Shown one piece after another: positions 8,547 to 17,326 of a DNA stretch of 27,899 nucleotides. Location of the stretch: contig RPFO01001899.1 in the NCBI GenBank assembly GCA_009746045.1, forward strand, positions 1-27,899, written 5' to 3'. How positions within the stretch are numbered: position 1 is the first letter of the stretch; each line of letters begins with the position of its first letter. The translations under genes and the position numbers were made by a program. The notes under the pieces are model-generated. The model ran no database searches. It was not told the origin of the DNA and saw only the letters and a list, made by a program, of their open reading frames with translations. Source of the stretch: Mesostigma viride. Lineage: Eukaryota > Streptophyta > Mesostigmatophyceae > Mesostigmatales > Mesostigmataceae.

Positions 8547-8560
8547 CCAACGGCCGTTGG
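8547..8560. repeat. Palindrome CCAACGGCCGTTGG, copy 3
   Basis: Identical 14-bp site, preceded by AATTTCTCCGAG and followed by ACTCTCGAAAC, then GTGTGTGCGTGCGATGGCAC. It marks a diverged third or fourth module of the same family, 258 bp after copy 2. Confidence 0.8.
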
Positions 8561-8649
8561 ACTCTCGAAACTCTCCTGTCTACAAAGTGTGTGCGTGCGA
8601 TGGCACTTGTTCCATGTGCCGGGGGGGGGTGAGAAATCTGTCGTTCATT

Positions 8650-8711
8650 AATTTGTGCCTCGTCGGGGTGGGCATGCATGAATTTGTGCCTCGTCGGGGT
8701 GGACATGCATG
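8650..8711 (+). repeat. 31-bp tandem duplication
   Basis: AATTTGTGCCTCGTCGGGGT followed by GG(G/A)CATGCATG occurs twice in tandem (8650-8680 and 8681-8711), with one difference. Confidence 0.8.
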
Positions 8712-8801
8712 AAAGCATTTTCATTGGTACTCGGGGTTCAATATTTTTGTCTTGCTGTTGAAACGTCGACGTGCTCTTCTCCTGCTCTTTTTTTTTCCTA
8801 C

Positions 8802-8815
8802 TCAACGGCCGTTGG
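8802..8815. repeat. Palindrome CAACGGCCGTTG, copy 4 (one outer mismatch)
   Basis: The 12-bp core is perfect and the first outer base is T instead of C. A pyrimidine-rich run precedes it, as in the other copies. Confidence 0.7.
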
Positions 8816-9116
8816 TGCTTTTAAACTTGCCCAGCGTTATGACTAGGATGCCCTTCTTTACTGCTAGCCACCGCCCCTTGTGTACAATGCTAGAATTAGG
8901 CCGGGGTAATGGTACACGTCCACCGCGTCCCCAGTGCAAGGTTCGTGAATGCGCTGGTTCGTAAAAAATTCGGCACTTGGAAGGTTCGAACACCTGACCC
9001 CACTTTCGTTATTTCAACATGCCCTGAACGAAAAAGCTGCGTAAAGGATACATTAACCGTTCCCTGTTATTCTTGATTATATTGCGATATCATGGACGTA
9101 CACACGCGGTTGGTGG
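8816..9116. other. Unassigned sequence with a weak tRNA-like fragment
   Basis: No gene is recognised. GGAAGGTTCGAACACC near 8979 resembles a T-loop/B-box, but no acceptor or anticodon arms fold around it. Confidence 0.3.
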
Positions 9117-9236
9117 TCCGTACTTGCCAACTGCACTTGCAAACTGACTGACTGACTGCCTCCGTTACGCACTTGCGTGTGTTTCCGTACTTGCCAACTG
9201 AACTTGCAAACTGACTGAATGACTGCCTCCGTTACG
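9117..9236 (+). repeat. 53-bp direct repeat, two copies 14 bp apart
   Basis: Copies at 9117-9169 and 9184-9236 both start TCCGTACTTGCCAACTG and end ACTGCCTCCGTTACG, with two mismatches. Inside is a short GACT run. No gene is seen. Confidence 0.85.
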
Positions 9237-10604
9237 ACTAACAAGTGAACGACGAGTGAGCTACTAAAGTTTTGTTCAGTTCATTGTGTCTATATGTACA
9301 TAGCCGTTTCTTCAAAACCGTTGCGTGGATACCTTGATTCTGGGTTCGCTGATACTTGTTTCCCATTTTAAATCTCCCGTCCATAATTGGATACATGTAA
9401 TGTAGGAGGATACCCACTTGCCCGAAATCCGCGTAACGGGTGATTAGTACTGCTGTAAGCGGAACCACAGACAAATCTGTCTAACGGGCTAACATTATTG
9501 TCCTTCATGTACTGGTTTTTGCACGCAGGACGCCATTCGCAACACCGCCTGACGGAGTCGGATGGACCGGACGTGCGTGAGGCTGCTGTTCACAGTCGTG
9601 AAGTTGGCAGACATTAATATCAACACGGTCACGAGAATTCGTCCAGAGAATAATTGATGCTTGTGACGTGCTCGACGGCTGCGATGACCGAGATGATGCG
9701 TGTAGTGCACAGCGTCCGAGACGTCGCGACACCCGTGGCTGTCCTGTTGATGCGAACGCACGGTGACGAGACGGAGCCCATTATATAGGTGGATTACAAG
9801 TTAGAACGGCCCTCGCGGTTGCACTGTTTAATCGCGAACGTGGATTTTGCGGAGCCGACGGCCGTTGGGGATTGGAAATCTGATGATATCGGGGCTGCGC
9901 ACGACATCGAGGAACTGGGGATCGACGTAGGTCTACAGGCTCACTTGTCCGTCAACATGTATGGCCTCGCTTGACTGTCATCATCTTGACATGTACATAA
10001 CTAGTTCATATACCATGCATTTGACACTGCCTGCACGTGGATTTTCCAGACATACATTGAGGGTAATTATAACTCGAAAGCACTACGTACGATTGAGACG
10101 TCCGGTCGTAGAGCAGATGCACTGGAGCTTTCTGATCTTCCAATTGATGGGTCTGTAATTATGTAAGATATTCAGATATCGCGATGACTCGAGCATCGAT
10201 GCATGGAATGTAATAATGTATTTCATTCAATTATACATCCAATTTAACTCCGCAATTGAGGGGCACACATGTCCATCAGCCCGAGACAACATTTCCCAAG
10301 TAATTTTCGATTAGTGATTTAGTGTGGGCCTCCCCAGTTAATCACTACGCCATTAACAAAGAAACCTACTAGACAGTGGCAGGTTTATATCTCAACGTAG
10401 CTCCTGCCACCTGGCCAAGAAAAACTGGCCAAAGCTTTGGCCATGACCGATCCGGATCAGGCCGCACTGGCCTCAAAAGGTATGTCATGTGAACCCTATA
10501 ACCTAGCTATAGCGGCTACCCTTCCATCTCACTATATAAAGAAACTATGTTCAGAGAACCACGATTCTATTAACCGTGGAACTCCAGGGTAACCAGACTC
10601 TTTA
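9237..10604. other. Unassigned region, no supported gene
   Basis: Only short overlapping frames occur, none with a recognisable motif. It holds palindrome copy 5 (CCGACGGCCGTTGG, 9855-9868), an 18-bp perfect palindrome TGGCCAAAGCTTTGGCCA at 10426-10443, a nearby GATCCGGATC, and a TATA-like CTATATAAAG near 10542. The last lies just outside the left terminus of the CACTA-like element and could be a promoter remnant of the insertion target. Confidence 0.4.
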
Positions 10605-10616
10605 CACTAGGAACTC

Positions 10617-10925
10617 GGCTTTGAGAATGGGTGAGAAAAGGTGAGAAAAAGGGTGTCACCCTTTTTCTCAGAGATGGGTGAGAAAAAGGGTGAGAAATGG
10701 GTGAGAATGGGTGAGAAAAGTGAGAAAATAGGGTGAGAAATGGGTGAGAATGGGTGAGAAAAGGGCAATCTCACCCGGGTGAGATTGCCCCAAAAAGGTG
10801 AAAAAAGGGGAAAAACGTGAGAAAAATCTCAAAAAACAGGACGTGAGATAAGTGAGAAAAACGGGAGGTGTGAAACGTGAGAAAAGTGAGAAAAACAGGA
10901 CGTGAGAAAAGTGAGAAAACACAGC
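10617..10925 (+). repeat. Left subterminal array of GGTGAGAAAA motifs with hairpins
   Basis: About 25 copies of (GG)GTGAGAAA(A) are clustered here. Two strong hairpins lie inside: 10642-10670 (14-bp arms around TGAGAAAAAGGGTG) and a perfect 28-bp palindrome at 10763-10790 with half-site GGGCAATCTCACCC. These are the expected transposase-binding zone of the element. Confidence 0.8.
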
Positions 10926-11084
10926 GCTGAAAAACACACCCATAATGCAATATGCTGGCAGCAGACACATGCATGCAGTGCCAGTAACAACCGCTGTTCA
11001 AAACAGCACGAACAATAATGATTTTTTCATTAAATGTTTGAATAATTTTAATGTTTACAGCTGCAAGAACCCGTTGATTCAACT

Positions 11085-11240
11085 ATTCAACACTGTTATG
11101 GCGTTATGTACATCTTCGGCATTCAAATATGCCTGTTCAACACAGTCTGTTATGGCGTTATGACATCTTCGGCATTCAATGCCTGTTCAACACAGTCTGT
11201 TATGGCGTTATGACATCTTCCGCATTCAATGCCTATCATC
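11085..11240 (+). repeat. About 50-bp tandem repeat, three copies
   Basis: CTGTTATGGCGTTATGACATC followed by TTCGGCATTCAATGCCTGTTC-type sequence recurs at offsets of about 54 and 50 bp (GGCGTTATG near 11100, 11154 and 11204). The first copy is slightly longer. It lies inside the CACTA-like element. Confidence 0.8.
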
Positions 11241-11963
11241 AAATACTATATGGTAGCTAGCTAACAAAGCGTGCCGGTCGACAGGGCGTCACATGCTGAC
11301 TTGAAAGTGGAACCGCTTGCATTTTACTCTCGTGGTCCCTGCAAGAAATAAACAAACCGACACAATATACGCAAGAGGAAAAGAAATCAGATCCTTGACA
11401 TAGATGTAAGCGTTCTACAAGGAAGAGCTCACCAGCACCTAACGGTCCATGCAGCAAATGTGTAGAACCCAACACTCACTCTTATGGCAAAGCAGCCCCA
11501 TGTGGCAAGGCAGCACCATACACATGAATCACACCATGCGACAGATGTCACACGAGCAAGGCACAACGTTGTCGTCGGATCAGAAAGCAACAAACGTTAA
11601 AACGCTAGCGGCCCAAATCTGAGATTCCGCGGAACACAGAAAATAAGAAAGCTCAGAAGCTACCAGCAAGGGATCGAACATATGACCTTTGGCATGATTT
11701 CGCGGCTGTGTGAGTCTCCTGATCCGAAGGCATCTCACTTAATTAACGTTTCGAAACAGCCAAACTGCGGAAAATCTCTTACCGGAGAGAGTTGCCAATA
11801 TCAAGGAGACAACCAGCGCAGGCCAGAAATCGGGAGAATCCGGACCATGGTAGCTCGAGCCTGCCGTTATCTTGTCCGCGTTTTCGAGTCGTGCAGGATT
11901 ATGAATATGAATGGAGATGGAAATGTGTAGCCTTGTGCATTGAAATTACGGCTGGCTGACGTG
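11241..11963. other. Interior of the CACTA-like element, no gene recognised
   Basis: Only short unconvincing frames occur. A B-box-like AGGGATCGAAC near 11671 is isolated and does not make a tRNA. Confidence 0.35.
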
Positions 11964-12119
11964 AAGAGCGACTACATGACCTACACGGTGGGGCCGGAAA
12001 CGGCTTGCTTGATTGTGTTTCATCGTGGGCAACGAGTCCAACAACTACTTTCTCTGGGCGGCAAACTGCGGCAAATTGAACGCAAACCTCATCATGAAAT
12101 CTTGACCGTCGAAATGTAA
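11964..12119 (+). pseudogene. Duplicated gene fragment, copy 1 (unknown protein)
   Basis: This open frame of 51 codons ends at TAA 12117-12119 and reads KSDYMTYTVGPETACLIV, then GQRVQQLLSLGGKLRQIE. The first ~80 bp, with upstream sequence from about 11932, are repeated in inverted orientation at 12775-12868, where KSDCKMTYTVGPETACLI is encoded. The peptide is more conserved than the flanks, suggesting a former exon that was captured and duplicated inside the transposon. The family is not recognised. Confidence 0.4.
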
Positions 12120-12664
12120 CCATCCGACGACTTATGCAGTATGCCGCGTAATTTTCTGTTGCGGGAGAGCCGTTGGGCCGGTTCCCGACGCGGGCGACCA
12201 GTGGTTTGCGTTAAGTTAACTTAGCTGAAGTTCTCCAACAGAAGTGACCCAAGCCGCATGATGGCACTCATCGACGGCCTCAGTCTATTGACGCGTCGGC
12301 CCGATTTTGGCGGCACCCAATTTGACCCCAACGGCACCTACCGACAAAGGGCATAGGTACGTACGTTTCACGCGCACCACGACCTTCGAGCTCTGCTATG
12401 GCGGTGGTGCCGTGGGGCCCGCATCAGACTGCGGGCCCTTATCTGCTTTGGCGGTGCTGCCGTTGGGCCCGCATCAGAATTCAGGCCCTTTATGCAGGCG
12501 GGCCCTTAATGCATGTTACTTTTTTATTCTTCTGCATACAAATATGAAGCAATGAGGTCGTGTCCTCCGGATTTTTGCATTTGCACCGTGGGCAGTTCTT
12601 GGACGTTTGGAAACATGCATGATGGCATGTGGCTAATGCAATGACTGAATCAAGCTAGACCGTT
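12120..12664. other. Interior of the CACTA-like element, GC-rich local repeats
   Basis: GGCGGTG(G/C)TGCCGT(G/T)GGGCCC and CAGACTGCGGGCCC/CAGAATTCAGGCCC-type segments repeat imperfectly between 12400 and 12510. No gene is seen. Confidence 0.4.
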
Positions 12665-12868
12665 TCAGTGGTTTTTCATTTGCGGGTATTTCCTCGTAAA
12701 TGGTGGGAAAGCGATCGCAGCAATGGTTCTCACCACTAGACACTCCCGGCCAGTGAAGCTCGAAAAACACGCCCTGATCAAGCAAGCTGTTTCCGGCCCC
12801 ACTGTATAGGTCATCTTACAGTCGCTCTTTGCGTAAGCCAGCCATAATTTCAATGAACAAGGCTGCAC
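12665..12868 (-). pseudogene. Duplicated gene fragment, copy 2 (unknown protein)
   Basis: This minus-strand frame of 67 codons opens MQPCSLKLWLAYAKSD, then has MTYTVGPETACLI, matching the plus-strand copy at 11964. After CLI the two copies diverge. With copy 1 it forms an inverted pair with about 760 bp between arms. No family is recognised. Confidence 0.4.
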
Positions 12869-13509
12869 ATTTGCATACTCTTTTCTTGGTTATCGGTGTG
12901 CCTTTGTTTGGATGCAGGGGGGATCGCTGTGCTGACACAACGCGTTCAACGTGCTGGGAATCAACAATCCTGACGTCCCAAGGTTTACTGGAGGGGCGGG
13001 GACCTGATGATCAACCACGAGATGTGGACGCCCCCTGCGGGCTAGAATAGCCCTAGCTTGTAATCATTGGCAGTCTCTGCCGCCATGGCAGCCATGCCTA
13101 GAATGTTTGCCTAGCTGAGCCATTATACCTAGTCACGTGCACCGCTAACACACGGTACACAACCAGCCATAGCCTTAGCTTAGTCCTTGTACAACCATGC
13201 TACGTCATGGCAATGCTCAGATCACTTGCCCATGCACCCGTTATGATATGCTCACATGGGTCTTATTGCACCCACAGATTGCCGGATCGTTTATCGGGTC
13301 CAATAGCAGCTGCGACATGCCTTTGGCATGAAGGAGAAAGGGGGTCTGTGCCCTTCCTGTTGTGCACACACAGGGATTAAAAGCACTTCGGTGCTCCGTG
13401 ATCCAACGGGAGCACGAGTTCAATTAATCATGTAATTAATTAATTAGTGGTGCTGAGTTTATTTTCATATTAATGACTTAATGAAATAAAGCTCATGATT
13501 TTTTTCGTG
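12869..13509. other. Interior of the CACTA-like element, no gene recognised
   Basis: Short frames only. An AT-rich TTAATTAATTA tract lies near 13424-13445, just before the right subterminal array. Confidence 0.4.
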
Positions 13510-13840
13510 TTACACTCTTGGTGAGAAATTTCTCACCACGTTGACTTGTGATTTTTCTCGTGTTAGTGATTTTTCTCGTGTTGGTGAGAAACTTCTCAAT
13601 TTTTTCACTTTTTCTCACTTTTTCTCACTTTTTCTCACCCATTCTCACCTTTTTTCTCACTTTAGGGTTTTTTCTCACCCAAATCTCACCCAAACCCCCT
13701 TTTTCTCACCAAAATCTCACCCTGGTGAGATTTTGTTGCCTAGCGTTTGCGGAAAAAAATTGAGATTTTTCTCACTTTTCTCACCTTTTTTCTCAAAGGG
13801 GTGAGAAAATTGAGGGTTTTTGAGAATTTTCTCAGAAATT
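13510..13840 (-). repeat. Right subterminal array of TTTTCTCACC motifs with a hairpin
   Basis: This is the mirror image of the left array. TTTTCTCAC(C) recurs throughout, GGTGAGAAATTTCTCACC is a perfect short palindrome near 13521, and AAAATCTCACC-CT-GGTGAGATTTT forms a hairpin at 13711-13734. GCCTAGCGTTT follows directly, a motif also found beside the corresponding hairpin of the second element near 16350. Confidence 0.8.
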
Positions 13841-14029
13841 GAGTTCCTAGTGTATTAAAACATGCAATGAGTGGAGCACACACAAAAGGCAGGCCACATC
13901 CCGGCCGCCGATGCTCATGGGAACATTTATTGCTTGGCAAAGGCTAGCCTTACCCTTATATATCCCTCCCTGGCGATCCATGCCAGGGGCAAAGAACCTA
14001 GCATAATGACATAGAAATGAACAACCAAA

Positions 14030-15340
14030 CTAGGTGTAGGGCAATTTCAAAATAGCCCGCCAGGTCTGAGGGGGGCAGGCGGCCATGGCCCGAAGAAGAA
14101 ACTCAGGAAACTCCACCTCCAAACTGCGGTGCAAGCCCACATAATGGGCAACTGTGGAGCTGCTAAGCCAGCGCCCCCGGCCCTGGATGTCCCCCATGCT
14201 GCGACCCTCGAGGAACTGTCATGAGTGGCACCCCCATGCCGCAGCCCGTGAATGGTGAAAATCTGGGCGACCCCCAAGGCCTGAGTCGCATCCTCCCAAA
14301 AGCGCCTGAATTGCGGGTAGGTGAAAGGGAACACGGCCTCCCAAGTGTGCTTACCCGCGATGCTGTGACGGAGGATGGTTTCAGACATCACATCTTCTAC
14401 CACCACCGACTGAGTCTTGCCCTGGGGTTAGAGGTCTTGGTAGACCTCAACAGCAGGGCGCCCCGCTGATCCGGCCCAAGCCGAACGTCAGGCTGGAGGC
14501 GCAAATGGCCAACATGGAGCCGGTTCAGCGCCTCCGCGATTCGCAGGTAATGGCGGAACATGCACGATGACCACCAGCAGGCCCACAAGGCGCTGACCTA
14601 ATTGCATGACCATCGTGCTGGCAAGTGCAAACGCCGCCTCCCATGGAATGGGAGGAGGGGCACGGGGGGGCACAAGTGTTTTCCACCCAGCGAGGACGCC
14701 ACGGGCCAAGTCCCACCGCTTCACTATACCGGGATAATAAAGTTGCAACCCCATCAAGGCGTTGACACACGTTTGGCAGCTGTATCCCCGAAGGTGAGCC
14801 CAGGCGACATACGCAAAAAATTTCTCCTCAACAAGGGTGTCAGCTCGTGCCGATGACCTGTCCGCCCACCCGCCAGCCTCCCACCAAGTCAAGTGGGAAT
14901 CAAGACCAGGATGGTAGGCCAGCAAGGTAGACGGCTTTACTAATTCCCCTCTATATAGCAATGGAAGGTAGCTAACAGGTGCAGGGGGGCCCGGGTTAGG
15001 ATGGATGCCTTCCGCGGTTAGGTCGCACACCCAGCCTGCCAAGAAAGTCGCCATGGATTGACCGCGAGAAACGCCATCGGCTGGTTGTGAAGTGCACTCG
15101 GCGTCCACATTCACTGGGAACGACTCCCAGTGGCGAGGGTCAGCGCGCACAAGCGGCGGCACTAGCTGCTTGTTGATGAGCTTGTGGGATGAGGACCGCC
15201 CCTTAGCCAAGCAGCTCAACGCCGCGGTGGAGTCCACCAACCTCACCACCCGCTCGCCTCGGTTTGCCATGCCGGCTGCGCGCACTCCTCTCCACGCCCT
15301 TCTCTGCAGCCCGCACCGTCGTTGATGTGCATAGGCCTGC
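14030..15340 (-). pseudogene. DIRS-like element copy A: RNase H tail, 2A-like motif and tyrosine recombinase
   Basis: On the minus strand a degenerate HIN motif at the RNase H active-site glutamate region (near 15325) is followed by VVRLVDSTAALSCLAKGRSSS, the usual RNase H Asp segment, then a degenerate PADGVSR, then GIHPNPGP (14986-15009). A core-binding region follows, and then a tyrosine recombinase with Arg box (HYLRIAEALNRL), HGLRHGGATH (H-x-x-R, 14239-14250), GRGRWLSSSTVAHYVG with candidate nucleophile Tyr at 14141-14143, and a stop at 14030. At least three frame changes (near 14555, 14435 and 14215) break the frame, so this copy is dead or mis-sequenced. Recombinases of this kind integrate DIRS/Kangaroo-type retrotransposons, which are known in volvocine algae. 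The 3' flank runs into the CACTA-like end at 13852. Confidence 0.8.
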
Positions 15341-15800
15341 CTCTAGTCCTTCGCCCGCAACGGCGTCTGCCGATGCTCCCTCCGCGCCAGATCTCACCGA
15401 GGCGGAACTGGAGCTTGCCGCGATCAAGGCCATGATGGCAAAAGCGCAGCGGAAAGTTGAGCTGGAGCGGCAACCACAGGAGTCCCAGAGTCAGACTCCT
15501 GATCCGGTAATTTAGTGGAATGTTTTTTCTGAAGCACGTTTTAGCTATGTAGTGATGTGGTGTTGTCACACCCAATTGCCATGTATGTGCGTATATTTTT
15601 GTTACTCATGTATGTATCACTCTCATGCTAGGTCATGCATCATACCCACGTACAGGCATAATTACCCATTTCACCATATAGGATGTTTTGCTGGGCAACA
15701 ACTATCTGCCGTGCCTGACTGCCCCCCCCCCCCTGCCTTGCTGCCCTTGTGTCCTCTTCAATGGTGGTGCTTTGTGTGCCTGCAGGCCTCCAGAGCATGA
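15341..15800 (+). CDS. Possible 3' end of a spliced gene, two exons, unknown product
   Basis: A plus-strand coding-like segment reads TASADAPSAPDLTEAELELA then IKAMMAKAQRKVELERQ, an acidic linker followed by a likely amphipathic or coiled-coil helix. It ends at a good donor (CCG/GTAATT at 15506/15507). A C-rich polypyrimidine tract and TGTGTGCCTGCAG give an acceptor at 15785. Joining in phase 0 adds ASRA and a stop at 15798-15800. TGTAA-type polyadenylation signals follow at 15961-16010, with AATAAA near 16014. The left side runs straight into the DIRS-like copy A on the other strand, so the 5' part is missing or moved. The exon-intron model is inference and the family is unknown. Confidence 0.35.
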
Positions 15801-16089
15801 GTGCTGGCAACTGTGTGGCTTTGTTCATGCAAAGAAGCATCATTGATCATGATGACACCTGAAGAAGAAGTAAATTAATTGGCTGGGCTTGATGCGGCCT
15901 GTGTTAATTATTTCACAATGGTGTAAACGTATCGATGAGACGCCCAATGTGGGGCTAAATCCTCATTGTAAATCAAGAGAGACAACTGTAAATGGGATGT
16001 ATTATTATTTCTAATAAAGAAACCATTTGGAATGATGGCCTGTTAAGCTGTTCTTGAGTGCTTGTGTTGTAATGCTGGCAAACTCTGCA

Positions 16090-16712
16090 TTTTCCCCTTT
16101 TTTATCACTGTCATTTTTACCACTTTGTGGTATTTTTTTACCACCCTCATTTTTACCACTTTGTGGCGTGTTTTTACCACCCTCACTTTTACCACTTTGT
16201 GGCGTGTTTTTACCACCCTCACTTTTACCACTTTGTGGTATTTTTTACCACTTTGACAGTAAAAGAGGTGGTAAAAGGTGGTAAAAGGTGGTAAAAGGTG
16301 GTAAAAGGTGGTAAAAGGTGGTAAAACGATTTTACCACCTGCTTTGCTCCTAGCGTTTTTCCACCGTTTTATCACTTTTCCCCCACTTTTACCACTTTTT
16401 ACCACTTTTTACCACTTTTTACCACTTTTTACCACTTTTTACCACTTTTTACAACTTTTTACCATTTTTTACCACTTTTTACCACTTTTTACCACTTTTT
16501 ACCACTTTTTACCACTTTTTACCACTTTTTACCACTTTTTACCACTTTTTACCACTTTTTACCACTTTTTACCACTTTTTACCACTTTTTACCACTTTTT
16601 ACCACTTTTTACCACTTTTTACCACTTTTTACCACTTTTTACCACTTTTTACCACTTTTTACCACCCTCTTTTACCACTTTTACCACTTTTACGGTTCCT
16701 GAGTTCCTAGTG
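16090..16712 (-). mobile_element. Second CACTA-like element end, GTGGTAAAA type
   Basis: The right end GAGTTCCTAGTG at 16701-16712 is identical to the terminus of the element at 10605-13852 and is again followed by TA. Inside lie TTTACCACTTTGTGG repeats (16110-16250), six GGTGGTAAAA units, a hairpin AGGTGGTAAAA-CGA-TTTTACCACCT (16316-16340), CTCCTAGCGTTT, and a 10-bp array. The order hairpin, CCTAGCGTTT, array, terminus matches the first element, with GTGAGAAA replaced throughout by GTGGTAAAA. No matching left terminus CACTAGGAACTC is found between 13853 and 16090, so this copy is truncated or rearranged. Confidence 0.65.
16391..16660 (-). repeat. 10-bp array ACCACTTTTT, 27 units
   Basis: Twenty-seven consecutive 10-bp units, of which only two vary (ACAACTTTTT and ACCATTTTTT). 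It is the expanded subterminal array of the second CACTA-like end and equals one DNA helical turn per unit. Confidence 0.95.
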
Positions 16713-16714
16713 TA

Positions 16715-17326
16715 AGGTACGCCCCCGCCCGCCTCTGGCATGGTAGACAGCAGAAATGCACTCACAGAAAATGGCTTCCGCGTCAGCTCGGTCGACAGGG
16801 CCAGGTGGCGCCCATGCCACGTAGACAGCCGCCGCGCGCCGGTACGCTGCATGCACATGGCAAGGTAGACACAGGGTTGACTGTGCCCTCCAAAAGTGCC
16901 AAGTCCCGAGGGCGTCGCGCCCCCTCAGGCCCAGGGTTGGGATGCACGTCACCACACCGGGTCAAGTCAGGAATCCAAGCGCCACGCCGACTGGCCTTGT
17001 CAGCTGGGTTGTGGTCGGTAGCCACCCAGACCCGCAGTGGCTCTGCATGTCGCCAGCCAGTGACAGAGCGCAGTAGCGCCGAACCAGCTGGTTTAGGCGG
17101 TAGGAAGACGACCGCCCTCTGACAAACGCCCCCACCACAGCACTGGAGTCCACGAGCCGGACGACTCGCTTACCTCGACACGCCTTGGTCCGGCACGAGC
17201 ACTCGACCCTGTGTCGCAGCAATCGCCTCCTTGACGTTGATGTGGTTAGGCTGCCCCCGCCACCGGTAGGACAGTGCCGTACGCCAGTGGCCACTATCCA
17301 GCACTGAGGCTGTAGTCGGACCCCCT
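16715..17326 (-). pseudogene. DIRS-like element B/C, downstream part: RNase H end, 2A-like motif, recombinase start
   Basis: The minus strand encodes RTALSYRWRGQPNHINVKEA (RNase H Glu box), VVRLVDSSAVVGAFVRGRSSS (Asp box), ATDHNPADKASR (third Asp box), then GDVHPNPGP at 16927-16953, and the first ~70 residues of a recombinase core-binding region (VHAAYRRAAAVYVAW). It stops abruptly at the CACTA-like terminus, 16712. Frame changes are present. At the upstream side it adjoins the hAT-like insertion; across that insertion the reading frame resumes in the RNase H part of the same element. Confidence 0.75.
16927..16953 (-). other. 2A-like peptide motif GDVHPNPGP
   Basis: The ribosome-skipping 2A consensus ends D-(V/I)-E-x-N-P-G-P, with release between the final G and P. 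This sequence keeps D, V, NPGP and differs at the Glu position (His). It sits exactly between the RNase H and recombinase domains. Copy A has GIHPNPGP at the same place (14986-15009), lacking the Asp. Function is inferred. Confidence 0.6.

Larger units (their letters stand above)
10605..13852. mobile_element. Non-autonomous CACTA-like DNA transposon
   Basis: The termini are perfect inverted repeats: CACTAGGAACTC at 10605-10616 and GAGTTCCTAGTG at 13841-13852, both flanked outside by TA. Starting with CACTA and carrying dense subterminal short repeats in opposite orientation at the two ends (GTGAGAAAA on the left, TTTTCTCAC on the right, each about 320 bp) are hallmarks of the EnSpm/CACTA superfamily. 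The outer flanks give TTA and TAT, so only a 2-bp TA is shared; a clean 3-bp target duplication is not visible. The 2.5-kb interior has no transposase frame, so any movement would need an enzyme from elsewhere. An alternative is another TIR family with a TA target. Confidence 0.7.

Noticed and set aside
8968-9029. Minus-strand tRNA gene around GTTCGAACC
   Set aside because: Only a T-loop-like motif is present; acceptor and anticodon arms do not pair convincingly.
9495-9761. 88-codon minus-strand frame
   Set aside because: No motif, no neighbours of coding character, and a second overlapping frame of similar length; likely chance.
11660-11690. tRNA or SINE B-box (AGGGATCGAAC)
   Set aside because: Isolated motif; no A-box or cloverleaf partner was found.
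10605-16712. A single CACTA-like element spanning 10605 to 16712
   Set aside because: The right end at 16712 has a different subterminal motif, while the end at 13852 matches the left array; 10605-13852 is the better pair.
16090-16715. Frames rich in HFLPLFTTFY repeats
   Set aside because: They are translations of the ACCACTTTTT array of the transposon end.
14030-17326. Copies A and B being two halves of one DIRS-like element
   Set aside because: Both contain the RNase H Asp box and the HPNPGP junction, so they overlap in content and must be separate copies.
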